DNA of 20,527 nucleotides. It comes from Hyphomicrobiales bacterium (GTDB lineage Bacteria > Pseudomonadota > Alphaproteobacteria > Rhizobiales > Beijerinckiaceae). The position numbers and the translations under genes are program-made. The stretch lies in the NCBI GenBank assembly GCA_027489835.1, contig JAIXZF010000382.1, positions 1-20,527 of the forward strand, written 5' to 3'. Of the stretch, positions 20,414 through 20,527 are shown piece after piece (position 1 is the first letter of the stretch; the number at the start of each line of letters is the position of its first letter). The notes beneath the pieces were generated by a model. The model made no database searches, was not told the DNA's origin, and worked only from the letters and a program-made list of their open reading frames with translations.

Positions 20414-20527
20414 TCAGCCCTTGGCGGGCGCCTTGGCGGGCGCGGCCTCGGGGGCCGGGGCCGCCGCGCTGGTCATCTCCTCGACCATCTTGGTCGGGGT
20501 GGAGACGGCGAGCAGCGTCAGGTTCTC
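20414..20527 (-). CDS. rplY: 50S ribosomal protein L25/Ctc, C-terminal part
   Basis: Only the last 37 codons and the TGA stop (20416-20414) lie in the window; the gene continues beyond the right edge. The visible end reads ENLTLLAVSTPTKMVEEM, then a low-complexity Ala/Pro/Lys tail APEAAPAKAPAKG. This is the usual end of the long, Ctc-type L25 of alphaproteobacteria, a 5S rRNA-binding protein of the large subunit. The position upstream of pth matches the conserved rplY-pth-ychF order, which supports the assignment. The N-terminal rRNA-binding domain cannot be checked here. Confidence 0.85.
   Translation of the reverse strand, partial: ENLTLLAVSTPTKMVEEMTSAAAPAPEAAPAKAPAKG

Noticed and set aside
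1..20527. CRISPR arrays, tRNA or rRNA genes, prophage or insertion sequences
   Set aside because: I saw no regularly spaced repeats, no cloverleaf with a TTCGA-type arm, and no transposase, integrase or phage structural protein.

Overview
The window is a high-GC, gene-dense chromosomal segment. Its proteins and gene order suggest an alphaproteobacterium, most likely of the order Hyphomicrobiales (Rhizobiales). The supporting blocks are 6S RNA directly upstream of a 5-formyltetrahydrofolate cyclo-ligase, yebC near ruvCAB and ybgC, lgt-midA-pgeF, YbjN-proC, and rplY-pth-ychF. A genus such as Bosea or a relative is possible but cannot be settled from this sequence. Almost everything is housekeeping; the accessory material is small and sits between conserved genes.

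Layout. 1-2318 (+): the end of a SnoaL-like protein, a membrane zinc peptidase and a PaaK-like adenylate-forming enzyme. 2319-2650: a repeat-like stretch, then a 6S RNA with a recognisable promoter. 2672-4834 (+): fau, a YmdB-family phosphodiesterase and an ExoD-family membrane protein. 4951-5697 (+): yebC, meeting a minus-strand TauE/SafE permease stop to stop. 6534-10007 (+): ruvC, ruvA, a GNAT acetyltransferase, ruvB, an orphan VapB-type antitoxin and ybgC. The usual tolQ does not follow ybgC; a convergent ubiK does. 10476-13807 (+): a small lipoprotein, lgt, midA and pgeF. 13808-14102 is an intergenic region with seven GANTC sites. 14103-16702 (+): YbjN protein, terminator, proC, a COQ9/TetR-like protein and csaA. 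16703-16883 carries an inverted pair of REP-like palindromes. 16884-20527 (-): read in transcription order, the 3' end of rplY, a terminator, pth, a vapBC-type toxin-antitoxin pair, ychF and a two-domain MaoC protein.

How the genes work together. RuvA, RuvB and RuvC form the Holliday-junction resolvasome. L25, Pth and YchF all act on or near the ribosome, and the toxin-antitoxin pair lies inside that group. Lgt lipidates lipoproteins, and the gene just before it encodes one. UbiK and the COQ9-like protein both point to ubiquinone biosynthesis. MidA is related to a complex I assembly methyltransferase.

No strong candidate for a wholly new multi-gene system is visible. The best leads are the vapBC insertion between pth and ychF with a palindrome upstream, the GANTC cluster before the YbjN gene, the acetyltransferase and orphan antitoxin inside the ruv-ybgC block, and the PaaK-like enzyme with an altered phosphate-binding loop.
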